Of a stretch of DNA of 49,217 bases, positions 1 to 8,818 are shown piece after piece. The stretch comes from Deltaproteobacteria bacterium (GTDB lineage: Bacteria; Desulfobacterota; Syntrophobacteria; Syntrophobacterales; Thermodesulforhabdaceae), in assembly GCA_019309115.1 (NCBI GenBank), contig JAFDGW010000019.1, forward strand, positions 1 through 49,217, given 5' to 3'. A program made the translations under genes and the position numbers. How positions within the stretch are numbered: the stretch's first letter is position 1; each line of letters starts with the position of its first letter. The notes below the pieces were generated by a model that was given only the letters and a program-made list of their open reading frames with translations, was not told where the DNA came from and ran no database searches.

Positions 1-440
1 GGAGTCAGCATGCCTCGTTCAATGGACTTAACCATCATTCCTTTTTCATTATAAATGTTTATGGTTACTGCTCCTTGGTCTTCCAGAGTAAAATTCAGGT
101 CGACGGGATGTCCATCTTTTACGGTTATGAGATCCGTGTAGCCCTGTATGTGAAAACCCAGGAGATTAACAGCTTCCAGGTTGTTGACCGAGGATAAAAA
201 CTGGGCACCCTTCTCCAAGTACTTATTGCCCTTTGTGAGCAATTCAACAGTACTGAATTGGGCCAGTTGTGAGGCCAGTTCATAGGGTTCCATAGGGTTC
301 ATGGGATCCTGATGTTTAAGTTGGGTGGTGAACAGCTTGAGGAATGCATCTCCCTTCAAAAGTTGTACCTGCTGAATGTCTGTGGTCTGCTGGTTCTCTT
401 CCGGAAAAGCACCGACTATGTACGGTTCCCCAAGCTTCAT
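1..440 (-). CDS. flgD: Flagellar hook capping protein FlgD (partial, C-terminus off window)
   Basis: FlgD forms the cap on which hook subunits (FlgE) assemble and falls away when the hook is complete. Translating the minus strand from the ATG at 440-438 gives about 146 residues before the window ends. The N-terminal signature is clear: FLKLFTTQLKHQDPMNPM followed by a QLAQFSTVE stretch, the most conserved part of the family. The later LLGF segment and beta-rich stretch fit the start of the FlgD Ig-like/tudor region. The start lies 10 bases after the fliK stop, so the two genes are very probably co-transcribed; fliK measures hook length and FlgD caps the hook. The missing C-terminal part lies beyond base 1. 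Confidence 0.93.
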   Translation of the reverse strand, partial: MKLGEPYIVGAFPEENQQTTDIQQVQLLKGDAFLKLFTTQLKHQDPMNPMEPYELASQLAQFSTVELLTKGNKYLEKGAQFLSSVNNLEAVNLLGFHIQGYTDLITVKDGHPVDLNFTLEDQGAVTINIYNEKGMMVKSIERGMLT

Positions 441-450
441 GTCTCACCTC

Positions 451-2337
451 TTAAGCGTAATAGTAGAAAGTTGTTCCTCCAGGTTCCGCAATTATGCTGA
501 TTGGTGGTTCGCTAGGTGGTGAAGTCGAGGTGATCATATCAGTTGTGGTCCGATGGGCGTTTTCTGCAGCGTCTCGAGCCCTTTCCCACAAAGCCTGTTT
601 AAATCCATCTTGGCTCACATCTACAGAGAAGTCTTCCAGTGTAAGACCTTGTTCCGCCAGATACTGCCTTAGTAGTTGCTGGTTTTTCTCGAGGTTATTT
701 TTAACCTCGTCGTGTTCTACAGATATTTTTGCTGATATTTTATTTGAATTGGAGCGAATCCGGATAATGAGCATGCCCATGTCTGGAGGTTCAATGTGAA
801 GAACGATGCGATTTACACCTTCGCTCATCATTTTTTGGATATATGTGGCTAACTGTGGCGTAAAAGATGCCGAATAAAAGGGCAGGGTTTTGGGAGCGTT
901 GATGCCGGCTGGGGTTTGCGTTGAGAGCCCTGTTTCCCAGAAAAACATTTGACTCCACAAAGAAGATTCTCCCTGGTCGGTAAAGTGCTGAAAATTGGTG
1001 GATTCATTACCCACGGGAATGGCCTCTGGCTTTAAGACATGTTCCATTTTTTGAATGTCAATTCCTTTTAATTCTGTCGATTTCACGTCAAGAGTTGGCT
1101 TGGTTCCTGGGTTAAAGTTCAACTCCACTGGTTCAAATGGAGCTGGGTTGGAATTGCTGTTTTCACAACTCGAATGTGTTGCGGTGCGCAAATTTATAGC
1201 CCTTTCTGACAACTCCAGTTGCTGTTTGGGGTTGATGTTGCTCTGAACTTTTGGTGAATTGGACATGACCTTCTCCATTTTTTGAACGTCAATTAATTCT
1301 GTCGATTTCACGTCAAGAGTTGGCTTGGTTCCTGGGTTAAAGTTCAACTCCACTGGTTCAAATGGAGCTGGGTTAGAATTGCTGTTTTCACAACTCGAAT
1401 GTGTTGCGGTGCGCAAATTTATGGCCCTTTCTGACAACTCCAGTTGCTGTTTGGGGTTGATGTTGCTCTGAACTTTTAGTGAATTGGACATGACCTTATT
1501 GTTGCTAGCTTTCTGGCATTCTTGAAGCTGGTTCAATATATGTTTCAATTCTTGAAGGGATACTTCCCCCTTTTTGGCGATTTCCAGCCTAGATATTTGA
1601 GCTGTATTCTGAAAAGATTTATTTTCACTTGCAGAGTTTTCCAGCTTAAGTGCCGCGTTTCTGAAAAGCTTTTTCCATATCTTCTCAGGGATCTTGATAT
1701 TGTCAAGTTCTTTCGTTTTTTCATTCAGGAAATTCAACAAGGTTGGCAGGTCTATATAGCTTCCATCCTGAGACATGGCAGCCAGAAGTTCAATTTTTTC
1801 TGAAGGCATGCCGAGTTTCATTAACATTTCTTCCACGTCGTCCAGACGAAAAAGGATATCCTTAATCCCCAGGCTTTTGTCATCTAATTTAATTTCCAAC
1901 GTTTCATGTGGCTTATCAATTGGCACAAAGAAGTAAGCTAACCCCAGATCCGCTACAATCTTTTCTATTTCCCTCTCTAAACCTATTTTATTTTCAATCC
2001 CCAGGCTTTTGTCATTTAACTTAATTTCCAATGTTTCATGCGACTTATCAATGGGCACAAAAAAGTAAGCTAACCCCAGATCCGCTACAATCTTTTCTAT
2101 TTCCCTCTCTAAATCCGTTTTATTTTCCTGAGATTTTTCTGAATCTTCGTTCACTGGTTTGGCCCGATGGTCTTCAAAAATTGACTCTTCTGAGCTTGAT
2201 TTGGCACTTTTGTTAAGAACTCTTTCAAAATCCTTTGTTTCGTTGGAGCTTGTCTTTTTTCCTGTACTGACTCTAGATTTTGCGGGCTTTAAAGAGACAT
2301 CATGAGCTATCTCTACAGGAGCTTGAAGAACAACCAT
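451..2337 (-). CDS. fliK: Flagellar hook-length control protein FliK
   Basis: FliK is the secreted molecular ruler that sets hook length and switches the export gate from hook to filament substrates. The 628-residue product has a long low-complexity polar N-terminal part and a C-terminal Flg_hook domain at about residues 500-570, recognisable from VNRIVLHIEPPDMGMLIIRI and the QQLLRQYLAEQGL segment. Two separate internal tandem duplications are visible, one of about 44 residues near the N-terminus and one of about 75 residues in the middle, with nearly identical DNA. The gene follows the motE-like gene after about 170 bases that contain a possible sigma-54 promoter, and is followed closely by flgD. 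Identification rests on the C-terminal domain and context, because FliK N-termini are poorly conserved. Confidence 0.9.
   Translation of the reverse strand: MVVLQAPVEIAHDVSLKPAKSRVSTGKKTSSNETKDFERVLNKSAKSSSEESIFEDHRAKPVNEDSEKSQENKTDLEREIEKIVADLGLAYFFVPIDKSHETLEIKLNDKSLGIENKIGLEREIEKIVADLGLAYFFVPIDKPHETLEIKLDDKSLGIKDILFRLDDVEEMLMKLGMPSEKIELLAAMSQDGSYIDLPTLLNFLNEKTKELDNIKIPEKIWKKLFRNAALKLENSASENKSFQNTAQISRLEIAKKGEVSLQELKHILNQLQECQKASNNKVMSNSLKVQSNINPKQQLELSERAINLRTATHSSCENSNSNPAPFEPVELNFNPGTKPTLDVKSTELIDVQKMEKVMSNSPKVQSNINPKQQLELSERAINLRTATHSSCENSNSNPAPFEPVELNFNPGTKPTLDVKSTELKGIDIQKMEHVLKPEAIPVGNESTNFQHFTDQGESSLWSQMFFWETGLSTQTPAGINAPKTLPFYSASFTPQLATYIQKMMSEGVNRIVLHIEPPDMGMLIIRIRSNSNKISAKISVEHDEVKNNLEKNQQLLRQYLAEQGLTLEDFSVDVSQDGFKQALWERARDAAENAHRTTTDMITSTSPPSEPPISIIAEPGGTTFYYYA
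1044..1497 (-). repeat. Tandem duplication B inside fliK (period about 225-231 bp)
   Basis: Two nearly identical copies lie head to tail, about 1044-1272 and 1275-1497. They differ by a few substitutions and one 6-base in-frame indel (an extra Lys-Gly in one protein copy). Each encodes the segment beginning KVMSNS and containing NINPKQQLELSERAINL. DNA-level identity is far above what protein-level selection needs, so the duplication looks recent. Confidence 0.95.
1864..2127 (-). repeat. Tandem duplication A inside fliK (period 132 bp)
   Basis: Two copies of a 132-base unit (1864-1995 and 1996-2127) encode 44-residue repeats containing EKIVADLGLAYFFVPIDK and DKSLGI. The copies differ at only a handful of positions and stay in frame. 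This is independent of the duplication further downstream in the gene. Confidence 0.95.
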
Positions 2338-2395
2338 TTAAACCCCCTCTTCAGTTATCCTGCCATTTACCCGATATCCATTCACACCGTGTAGA

Positions 2396-2411
2396 AACAA
2401 AATCTATGCCA
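2396..2411 (-). promoter_or_regulatory. Possible sigma-54 promoter upstream of fliK
   Basis: On the minus strand the -24 element TGGCAT (2411-2406) is followed by a 5-base spacer and TTGTT (2400-2396). Spacing is exact, but the -12 dinucleotide is GT instead of the preferred GC, so it would be weak. It lies about 60 bases upstream of the fliK start, in the only sizeable gap of the operon. Confidence 0.4.
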
Positions 2412-2506
2412 GGCAACATCGTGGGGTAAGTAGTAGTAATTTTAATATCTTATATAACTTAGAGCAGAGAAATATCTCAGTAGTGGAGTGGGAAATTATT
2501 TCCCCA

Positions 2507-3175
2507 TCAGGGAAAAGGTGGTTTTTGGGTCTTTGTAAGCTTTTCACTTATAACGGCAGCTTTTTTCACGCTCATACTAGCAATTATTTTGGCTGCCTGT
2601 TCGGTTTTCATGCGAGAAACTATTTCTACTACAAGGTCATCGTCGAGCTTTTCAAGGAGGGCTGCTGCATCTTTTGGCTTCATGGTTGTGTAGATTTTAA
2701 CGATTGAATCTATTTTTTGGTTGGCCAATTGAGCCTGCTGTTTTTTGAATTCTTCTATACCCTTTTGTATTTCTTCGAGTTTTGCAAGCTTCGCATTGAT
2801 ATCCTTTTCAAGCTCTTTCAGGAGTGCCTCCTTTTCCTTAAGGGCTTTTTCGCGCATTTCCAATTCTTTCTCTTTTTTCTCAAGGTATTTGATATACGAA
2901 GGAATGTTTGTTTTATCCGGAATTCCAGCGGGAGCTTGCTTATCTACGGCAGGGTTTTTAGCCGAATCGGTACCAGAGTTTGATTTACTGGTGTGGGCTT
3001 TCTTATCTGACGATTTTGGTGCGTTCTGAGCATAAGCCGCTTCTATTTCTTTGGCTATTTGGATGCCTTTGCCAGAGTTCATTTCCTTGATAAAATGAAG
3101 TCCCTGAATTACGGTAGCAATAATGAGCCCGCAGGATATCAGTAAAATGACGGAGAATAGCCCCTTAACCTTCAT
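2507..3175 (-). CDS. MotE-like flagellar protein with coiled coil and MgtE_N-like C-terminus
   Basis: The 222-residue product has one N-terminal membrane segment (about residues 6-26), a low-complexity linker, a strong charged coiled coil (about 90-150, rich in EKEKELEMREKALKEKE-type heptads) and a C-terminal MgtE_N-like domain with MKPKDAAALLEKLDDDLV and a second MKTEQAAKIIASM repeat. This layout matches MotE-family proteins, which act as chaperones or structural partners of the MotA/B stator in some bacteria. Its start overlaps the fliJ end by 11 bases, indicating translational coupling. The sub-role is inferred from domain layout and position between fliJ and fliK. Confidence 0.75.
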   Translation of the reverse strand: MKVKGLFSVILLISCGLIIATVIQGLHFIKEMNSGKGIQIAKEIEAAYAQNAPKSSDKKAHTSKSNSGTDSAKNPAVDKQAPAGIPDKTNIPSYIKYLEKKEKELEMREKALKEKEALLKELEKDINAKLAKLEEIQKGIEEFKKQQAQLANQKIDSIVKIYTTMKPKDAAALLEKLDDDLVVEIVSRMKTEQAAKIIASMSVKKAAVISEKLTKTQKPPFP

Positions 3176-3614
3176 AGGTTGCCCCTTGGTTTCGGAGGAT
3201 AGCTATTTCATCCGAATTTTTCTGCTCTCTTCGATTTTGTTCTTTTCTGTATTCTTCTCTCTCAATGTTTTTCAACGTTTCTAAGGTTTCCACATTTTTC
3301 TTTGCTTCCACCACTTTTTGTCTCTGGATGTCAGCTTTTTTTCGCCATTCCCGTAGAACTCTTTCCATTTGAGATAACCTGTATTCAAGCCCCTGCCTGT
3401 TCTCCATGAGCAGTATATATTCTTCTGCGGAAATTCCATTTTCTCCGCGCTCATCGAGAAGCTTGTCATATTGAGTTTTCAATTGTTCTAGTTCGTTATA
3501 CTCATTTTCTACTTTCTGCAATTGAGCCAGAATCTTGCCAAGTTCGCACTGTTCCCGTTCCAGAAGCTGCTTTCTGTACCGCAGGAGATTTTCATAACGA
3601 AAGTGAAAAGCCAT
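3165..3614 (-). CDS. fliJ: Flagellar export protein FliJ
   Basis: FliJ is the coiled-coil stalk subunit that couples the FliI ATPase ring to the export gate. The product has 149 residues, the usual family size, starts with the typical FHFRYENLLRYRKQLLEREQ segment and is almost entirely helical and charged. It sits between fliI (24 bases upstream) and the motE-like gene, which it overlaps. Sequence conservation in FliJ is low, so the call leans on length, coiled-coil character, the N-terminal pattern and position. Confidence 0.88.
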   Translation of the reverse strand: MAFHFRYENLLRYRKQLLEREQCELGKILAQLQKVENEYNELEQLKTQYDKLLDERGENGISAEEYILLMENRQGLEYRLSQMERVLREWRKKADIQRQKVVEAKKNVETLETLKNIEREEYRKEQNRREQKNSDEIAILRNQGATYEG

Positions 3615-3637
3615 AATCTTTCACTCCTTGGCGAGCT

Positions 3638-4981
3638 TCATTCAAAAAGTGCTTTCAACATGGCACGAGCTTCCTCAATGGTGCATCGTTCTTCAATAGG
3701 CTGCCTTAGGTAAGCATTTAACTTATCGATCATATTTATTGCGTAATCGGTTTCTGGGTTCGTGCCTTTTACATACGCTCCAATTCTTATCATGTCTTCG
3801 TTTCTGCGGTACTGAGCCAGGACTTCGATAAACCTTTTTGCCAACTGTTTATGTTCTTCATCTAACAACTGATCAGTAAGCCTGCTAACACTTTTAAGAA
3901 CGTCAATAGCAGGATAATGCCGATTTTGTGCCAGATTTCTGTCAAGCACGATATGACCGTCCAGTATCGATCTGACGGTATCGGCTATTGGATCATCAAG
4001 GTCATCTCCTTCGACGAGCACCGTGTAAAGTCCTGTTATAGAACCCATTTCGAAGTTACCTGCTCGTTCCAGGAGTTCCGGCAGTGCACTAAAGACACTG
4101 GGAGTGTAACCTTTGCTCGTGGGAGGCTCTCCTGCAGCGAGCCCCACTTCTCTGGCTGCCATGGCAAAACGCGTAATAGAATCCATCATGAGTAGCACGT
4201 CCATTCCCCGATCCCGAAAATATTCGGCAACAGCACAAGCAAGGTATGCACCCCGCATCCTTAGGGTCGCCGGCTGGTCCGAAGTTGCAACAATGACAAC
4301 AGAATGCTTCATTCCGTCTTCACCAAGCTCTCGCTCTATAAACTCCCGAACCTCGCGTCCCCGTTCTCCAATCAGTGCTATAACATTAACATCAGCCGAC
4401 GTATATCGTGCCATCATGCCAAGTAAGGTGCTTTTGCCGACTCCAGAACCAGCAAAAATTCCAACGCGTTGACCTTTTCCAATTGGAAGCAATCCGTTAA
4501 TTGCTCTTATTCCCACATCTAACTGGTGGCGAATCAGTGGGCGAGTAAGTGGATTCACCGATGTGCCCTTAAGAGGATAGGGAACACCGTCAACAGGAAT
4601 TGGACCCTTGCCGTCAAGCGGTTGGCCCATTGCGTCTAGGACCCTTCCAATCAAACCATCACTGACGGCAAATGTATGCGATGATTCATACCGCCTTACA
4701 AGACAACCGGGTCGTATCCCTCTGAGCGGAGACAGGGGGCTCAGCTTCATTCTCTTATTTTGAAATCCGACAACTTCCCCCACTATGACGTCAGAACTTC
4801 CATCATCAAGATAAACAGAGCAAAGCTCCCCAAGCGCACAATTTAAACCTTCCACTTCTATGAGGTTTCCCACCACGCGCACAACTTTACCGTATTTAAC
4901 ATATGGTGTTACTTTTTTGACTACCTTTATCAGATCCCACAATTTCAGATAATCTTCTACCTTTGCTTCCCGAACTTCCAT
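3638..4981 (-). CDS. fliI: Flagellum-specific ATPase FliI
   Basis: FliI is the F1-beta-like hexameric ATPase that energises unloading of flagellar export substrates at the cytoplasmic face. The 447-residue protein shows the Walker A loop GIFAGSGVGKSTLLG (about residue 170), GERGREVREF, and the Walker B/sensor stretch VLLMMDSITRFAMAAREVGL (about 260), followed by the SKGYTPSVFSALPELLERAG motif typical of type III secretion ATPases. The start is 5 bases after the fliH stop, so fliH and fliI are coupled, in keeping with FliH being the FliI regulator. Confidence 0.97.
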   Translation of the reverse strand: MEVREAKVEDYLKLWDLIKVVKKVTPYVKYGKVVRVVGNLIEVEGLNCALGELCSVYLDDGSSDVIVGEVVGFQNKRMKLSPLSPLRGIRPGCLVRRYESSHTFAVSDGLIGRVLDAMGQPLDGKGPIPVDGVPYPLKGTSVNPLTRPLIRHQLDVGIRAINGLLPIGKGQRVGIFAGSGVGKSTLLGMMARYTSADVNVIALIGERGREVREFIERELGEDGMKHSVVIVATSDQPATLRMRGAYLACAVAEYFRDRGMDVLLMMDSITRFAMAAREVGLAAGEPPTSKGYTPSVFSALPELLERAGNFEMGSITGLYTVLVEGDDLDDPIADTVRSILDGHIVLDRNLAQNRHYPAIDVLKSVSRLTDQLLDEEHKQLAKRFIEVLAQYRRNEDMIRIGAYVKGTNPETDYAINMIDKLNAYLRQPIEERCTIEEARAMLKALFE

Positions 4982-4986
4982 ATTCT

Positions 4987-5871
4987 TCAGGACCCCATTT
5001 CCGCATAGAGTTCTCGTTTCATTTCTTTGATACAGCTATCCAGCGAAGCGTCCAAAAGTTCTACGTCGTTTTCAAGACGACAGCTTCCAGGCTCAAGGGT
5101 TGGATCTTCTTTGAAGCGAATAGTAAGACCCTGTAGGTTTGCCCATTCTTCCAGATCTGTGGAAAGTCTTAAAGATGCCATATCTTCCGGATTGAGGAAA
5201 ATGGTTATAGGCGTGTCTTCTTCCAAGTTTTTTATCAGTTTTTCTAGCATGTTGAGATAAAGCTGACGGTTTTGAGTCAACTCTGTTTGTACAATGTGCT
5301 TTGCCACCGTAAAGGCTGCTTCAATTAACCATCTTTTATAGTCCCTCAGGATTTGAGGAGGTAGGTTTTCAATAGAACTAAGAGTTTTCTTCAATTTGTT
5401 CGTAATTTCCGAAGCTTCCACGAGCCCTTGCTGAAATCCCGCTTCATAGCCCTCTTTTTTACCTTTTTCGAAGGCTTCCTGCTTTATGCGGTTTGCTTCC
5501 TCTCGAGCCTTTGCGATCTCTTCATCTGCAAGTTGCTTTATATTTGGGACAACAAAAGGTTCTAGCTGATCTGAAGAATGATCTTTGGAATCTACCACGG
5601 TATCAGAGGAGATGGATTCCGAGGTTTCTTGCTGAACCATCTGTACTTCGTTCGGTTCGTCAGATTCTTCCAGGGGAGGTGTCGATAGCTCCTCTTTATG
5701 AACACTCGAGTCATTGTCAAACTTTAGAAAGCTATATGTTTGCACATCTTCCTTCTTACGAAGGATTTTTTCCATCTTTCTGGAAGCTTCTTTCGAGCTA
5801 AAGAATTCCAACGCAAAGCTTTTAACGTTTAGATCCTCTCCTTTTTTAATAAGCTTTTTAGACAAAGGCAT
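4987..5871 (-). CDS. fliH: Flagellar assembly protein FliH
   Basis: FliH binds FliI and links it to the C-ring. The protein has 294 residues: a variable, acidic N-terminal half, a central helix with alternating Ala/Glu/Gly residues (about 115-155, including the EAGFQQGLVEA segment) and a C-terminal V-ATPase subunit E-like domain (about 170-285) with KHIVQTELTQN and FLNPEDMASL. The start overlaps the end of fliG by 14 bases. Position between fliG and fliI confirms the call. Confidence 0.92.
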   Translation of the reverse strand: MPLSKKLIKKGEDLNVKSFALEFFSSKEASRKMEKILRKKEDVQTYSFLKFDNDSSVHKEELSTPPLEESDEPNEVQMVQQETSESISSDTVVDSKDHSSDQLEPFVVPNIKQLADEEIAKAREEANRIKQEAFEKGKKEGYEAGFQQGLVEASEITNKLKKTLSSIENLPPQILRDYKRWLIEAAFTVAKHIVQTELTQNRQLYLNMLEKLIKNLEEDTPITIFLNPEDMASLRLSTDLEEWANLQGLTIRFKEDPTLEPGSCRLENDVELLDASLDSCIKEMKRELYAEMGS

Positions 5872-6874
5872 CGCTTCCTTCGCCTCCGGCCAAAACTATG
5901 CGGCCTTCTTTTTCGAGCTTTCTTGCCACTTCCAGAATTTTTTGCTGAGCCTGTTCGACTTCGCTGAGGCGAACGGGGCCTAGGACGGCAAGGTCTTCTT
6001 CAAGCATTTGAGCGGCGCGCTTCGATAGATTCTTGAAAATTTTTGCTTTCAGTTCCTCCGAAGCGGTCTTAAGGGCGACAACCAGGTCTTTGTTGTCCAC
6101 TTCTTTGAGAAGTTCTCTTATGCCCTGATCGGGTACGTTTACAAGATCTTCGAAGACAAACATGAGCTTTCTGATTTTTTCGGCCAGTTCTGCATCAGCT
6201 TCTTCCAGAGCCTGTAGCAGCCGATCACTGGTTTTCCTGTCGCAGCGATTCAGTATTTCAGCTGCTTTTGCAACGCCACCAAGCATCTGCTGCATTTCGC
6301 TTCCTATGGATAAAAGCTCATTTTCCAAAGCTTCATCTATTTCGAGCACCAGCTCCGTCGGCACTGTTTCGAGTGCTGTTATACGGGTCAACACTTCAAA
6401 TTGCAGGGCTTCAGGCAAGTATGCCATAACTTGTGCTGCCTTTTCTTCACCGAGGTGAACCAGCACAAGGGCTATTGTTTGTGGATGTTCCGCTTTGAGA
6501 AAATTTGCAAGAACTCGTGGGTCCAAATCCTTTATATTTTTAAAGGGAGTCTTTTCATGCTCTTTTTCTATCATATGCATAACTTGTTTAGCTCCGTCAG
6601 ACCCCAATGCTGATGGAAGCACCCTCTTCAGGAATTCGTCACCGGTCAACCTTATAGCGTCTTCATCGGAAAATTCCTGATTGAATTCCTGTAGAGTTTT
6701 TTCAATTACTTTCGGATCCATCTGGCGAAGTTCGGTCATTTCAACACCTAGTTTCTTTATCTCTTCTGGGGTTAGGTGCCTTAGGACCTGACCAGCAACC
6801 TGCTCCCCAAGGGCCAGCATAACGATTGCGGCTTTCTGGGGGCCGCTGAGTTCTTTTTCTTTCCTTTCGGCCAT
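5858..6874 (-). CDS. fliG: Flagellar motor switch protein FliG
   Basis: FliG is the rotor protein that contacts the MS-ring (FliF) on one side and the stator (MotA) on the other. The 338-residue length is standard. Visible signatures are the N-terminal SGPQKAAIVMLALGE, the middle-domain EHPQTIALVL segment, and the C-terminal charged torque helix with the FVFEDLVNVPDQGIRELL segment. It follows fliF by 18 bases and overlaps fliH. Confidence 0.97.
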   Translation of the reverse strand: MAERKEKELSGPQKAAIVMLALGEQVAGQVLRHLTPEEIKKLGVEMTELRQMDPKVIEKTLQEFNQEFSDEDAIRLTGDEFLKRVLPSALGSDGAKQVMHMIEKEHEKTPFKNIKDLDPRVLANFLKAEHPQTIALVLVHLGEEKAAQVMAYLPEALQFEVLTRITALETVPTELVLEIDEALENELLSIGSEMQQMLGGVAKAAEILNRCDRKTSDRLLQALEEADAELAEKIRKLMFVFEDLVNVPDQGIRELLKEVDNKDLVVALKTASEELKAKIFKNLSKRAAQMLEEDLAVLGPVRLSEVEQAQQKILEVARKLEKEGRIVLAGGEGSDAFV

Positions 6875-6892
6875 AGGACAAACTCCGCGTTA

Positions 6893-8482
6893 CTAAGTTG
6901 TTTCATTCAACCACGCCTTAATTATTTCTGCCGCCCTGTCCGGATGTTCCTGAACTAAAGCTATTGCCTGTTGACGAGGAGTCAAGGCCTTTGGAATTTC
7001 TTCCTCTTCAGGAAGGGCGGGAATCTCTTCTGCGGGAATCTCTTCTGGAGGTTTCTCCGTAACAATGGTTTCAATCTTTTTCATAAGAGGTCGTACGACA
7101 AAGAAAAACACCAGTATGGCTATAAGAACGTTTATGATGGTTTTTTGGTATTCTTTTAGAAGAGCTATCCATCGATTTGGTGGTGCCGGTTTTGGTACCA
7201 GCTCTGATGCAAACGGAATATTAGAAACCGTAACCTGATCCCCTCGATCTGCATTAAATCCTACGGCTTTTTTCACCACGTCCTCAATAACCTTCAGTTC
7301 TTGCTCGGAACGGCCCACAAAAATCTTTTTTATAACGCCTTTAGACACCTCCTCTTTATAGGGGCCGTCCACCACTACCGCTACGGAGAGCCGTTTTATA
7401 GTTCCAGGACTGTAAACTACTTTTCTGGCCGTACGGTTCATTTCGTAATTTGTTATTTCTTCCTGTCGTTCAAAACTTTGCTCCTTTGCTTCTGCCGACT
7501 TTCCAGGTGGCTGGTTCACCAAAAGCTTGCTTTCCACGTTGATCGGAACATCAGGATTTCCTTTGGGTGTTCCCGCTAATCCCTTAGACTTTTCTATGCT
7601 TCTTTGTTGACTGCGTATTACCGCACTATCAGGATCGTAAAGATTTTCCGTAACAGTGACCTGGTTAAAATCAATATCCGCGGAAACGCGCACAATTACA
7701 TCTTCATCGCCCAGTACTGATGCCAGCATAGATTGCACTTTTCTTTGAAGTTCCTGCTCCAGCTTTCGTTTGTACTTCAGCTGAAGGTCTGTCAGCTCGA
7801 AAGATGCCTGTATTGTATCCCGTTCAAAAAGCACCTTTCCGTTAGTGCTTACGATGGTTACATTTTCTTGCGAAAGCCCTCTTACCGCCCCACATACCAA
7901 ATGCACTATGCCCTGAACTTCCCTGGGCGAAAGCTCTACGCCTGGTTTCAATTTAAGCACTATTGAAGCACTTGGGGGCTTTTCGTCCTCCACAAAAAGC
8001 GATTCTTCTGGCAGGACCAAATGTACCCTGGCTTCTTCCACTTTCTCCATTTCCGCTATGGTGCGGGCCAGTTCTCCCTGAAGGGCGCGCTGATAATTTA
8101 CTTTCTGAACAAATTCCGTACTTCCCAGCTTTTGTTCATCAAATATTTCAAACCCCACTCCACTTCCTTTGGGAATGCCTTCCTTAGCCATTGCAAGACG
8201 TATATCGTAAAGGCGATCTTTTGGTACAAAAATTTTGTCAGCTTCAATTTTGTATGGAACCTTTTGCTGTTTCAGGTATTCTACAACTGAGGCCATGTCT
8301 TTTTCGGGAATGCGCCCATAAAGGAGTGTGTACTCTGGACGATTTATGCGATAAATCACGTAGCTTACGCTTCCGACTATCGCTAGCAAACTACCTACAA
8401 GGAATATCTTCTGAGGTAGCGGCAGTTTGTTGAACCTTTGCCAAATAGCGGTTGCAGCCGTCCCAATATTTCCCAGAGCCAT
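6893..8482 (-). CDS. fliF: Flagellar MS-ring protein FliF
   Basis: FliF forms the MS-ring in the inner membrane, the first structure in basal-body assembly. The 529-residue product has a first membrane segment (about residues 25-45), periplasmic ring-building domains with the VPYKIEADKIFVP and KEGIPKGSGVGFEIFDE motifs, a second membrane segment (about 445-463), and a short acidic cytoplasmic tail ending in HPDRAAEIIKAWL, the FliG-binding motif. All expected parts are present and complete. It follows fliE by 21 bases. Confidence 0.97.
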   Translation of the reverse strand: MALGNIGTAATAIWQRFNKLPLPQKIFLVGSLLAIVGSVSYVIYRINRPEYTLLYGRIPEKDMASVVEYLKQQKVPYKIEADKIFVPKDRLYDIRLAMAKEGIPKGSGVGFEIFDEQKLGSTEFVQKVNYQRALQGELARTIAEMEKVEEARVHLVLPEESLFVEDEKPPSASIVLKLKPGVELSPREVQGIVHLVCGAVRGLSQENVTIVSTNGKVLFERDTIQASFELTDLQLKYKRKLEQELQRKVQSMLASVLGDEDVIVRVSADIDFNQVTVTENLYDPDSAVIRSQQRSIEKSKGLAGTPKGNPDVPINVESKLLVNQPPGKSAEAKEQSFERQEEITNYEMNRTARKVVYSPGTIKRLSVAVVVDGPYKEEVSKGVIKKIFVGRSEQELKVIEDVVKKAVGFNADRGDQVTVSNIPFASELVPKPAPPNRWIALLKEYQKTIINVLIAILVFFFVVRPLMKKIETIVTEKPPEEIPAEEIPALPEEEEIPKALTPRQQAIALVQEHPDRAAEIIKAWLNETT

Positions 8483-8503
8483 GGCCCATTCACCCCTCTA
8501 GAG

Positions 8504-8803
8504 CTATATTTGCATTCTCATAATCTCACGATAGGCTTCCAGTGCTTTATTGCGGACCTGGATTAGAAATCTGAGACTGATTTCCGCTTCTTGAAGTCGT
8601 ATCATGGCTTCATGAATGTCCTGTGCTCCCTTTATGGCACCTTCTTGCATTGCTTTTTCCGCCGAGTGCTGAAGCTGATCTACTTTTTCTATCTTATCTT
8701 TCAGTTCATCAACGAAGGAAGCGTCTGCCCTGGTAGATTCAACCGAAGATCGGGAGGCTTGTTCACTTTCGGGAACCGACAAGTCAACCGGCTTTATATA
8801 CAT
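8504..8803 (-). CDS. fliE: Flagellar hook-basal body protein FliE
   Basis: FliE joins the MS-ring to the rod and is the first rod component exported. The product has 99 residues, the normal size, with a conserved C-terminal helix ISLRFLIQVRNKALEAYREI that is diagnostic for the family. It lies between flgC (15 bases upstream) and fliF, the common flgB-flgC-fliE order. Confidence 0.95.
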   Translation of the reverse strand: MYIKPVDLSVPESEQASRSSVESTRADASFVDELKDKIEKVDQLQHSAEKAMQEGAIKGAQDIHEAMIRLQEAEISLRFLIQVRNKALEAYREIMRMQI

Positions 8804-8818
8804 AATCAGCCTCCTTTC

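Noticed and set aside
2490-2504. Palindrome GGGAAA-TTA-TTTCCC after the motE-like gene as a terminator
   Set aside because: The stem is only six pairs with a three-base loop and no T-tract follows in the minus direction.
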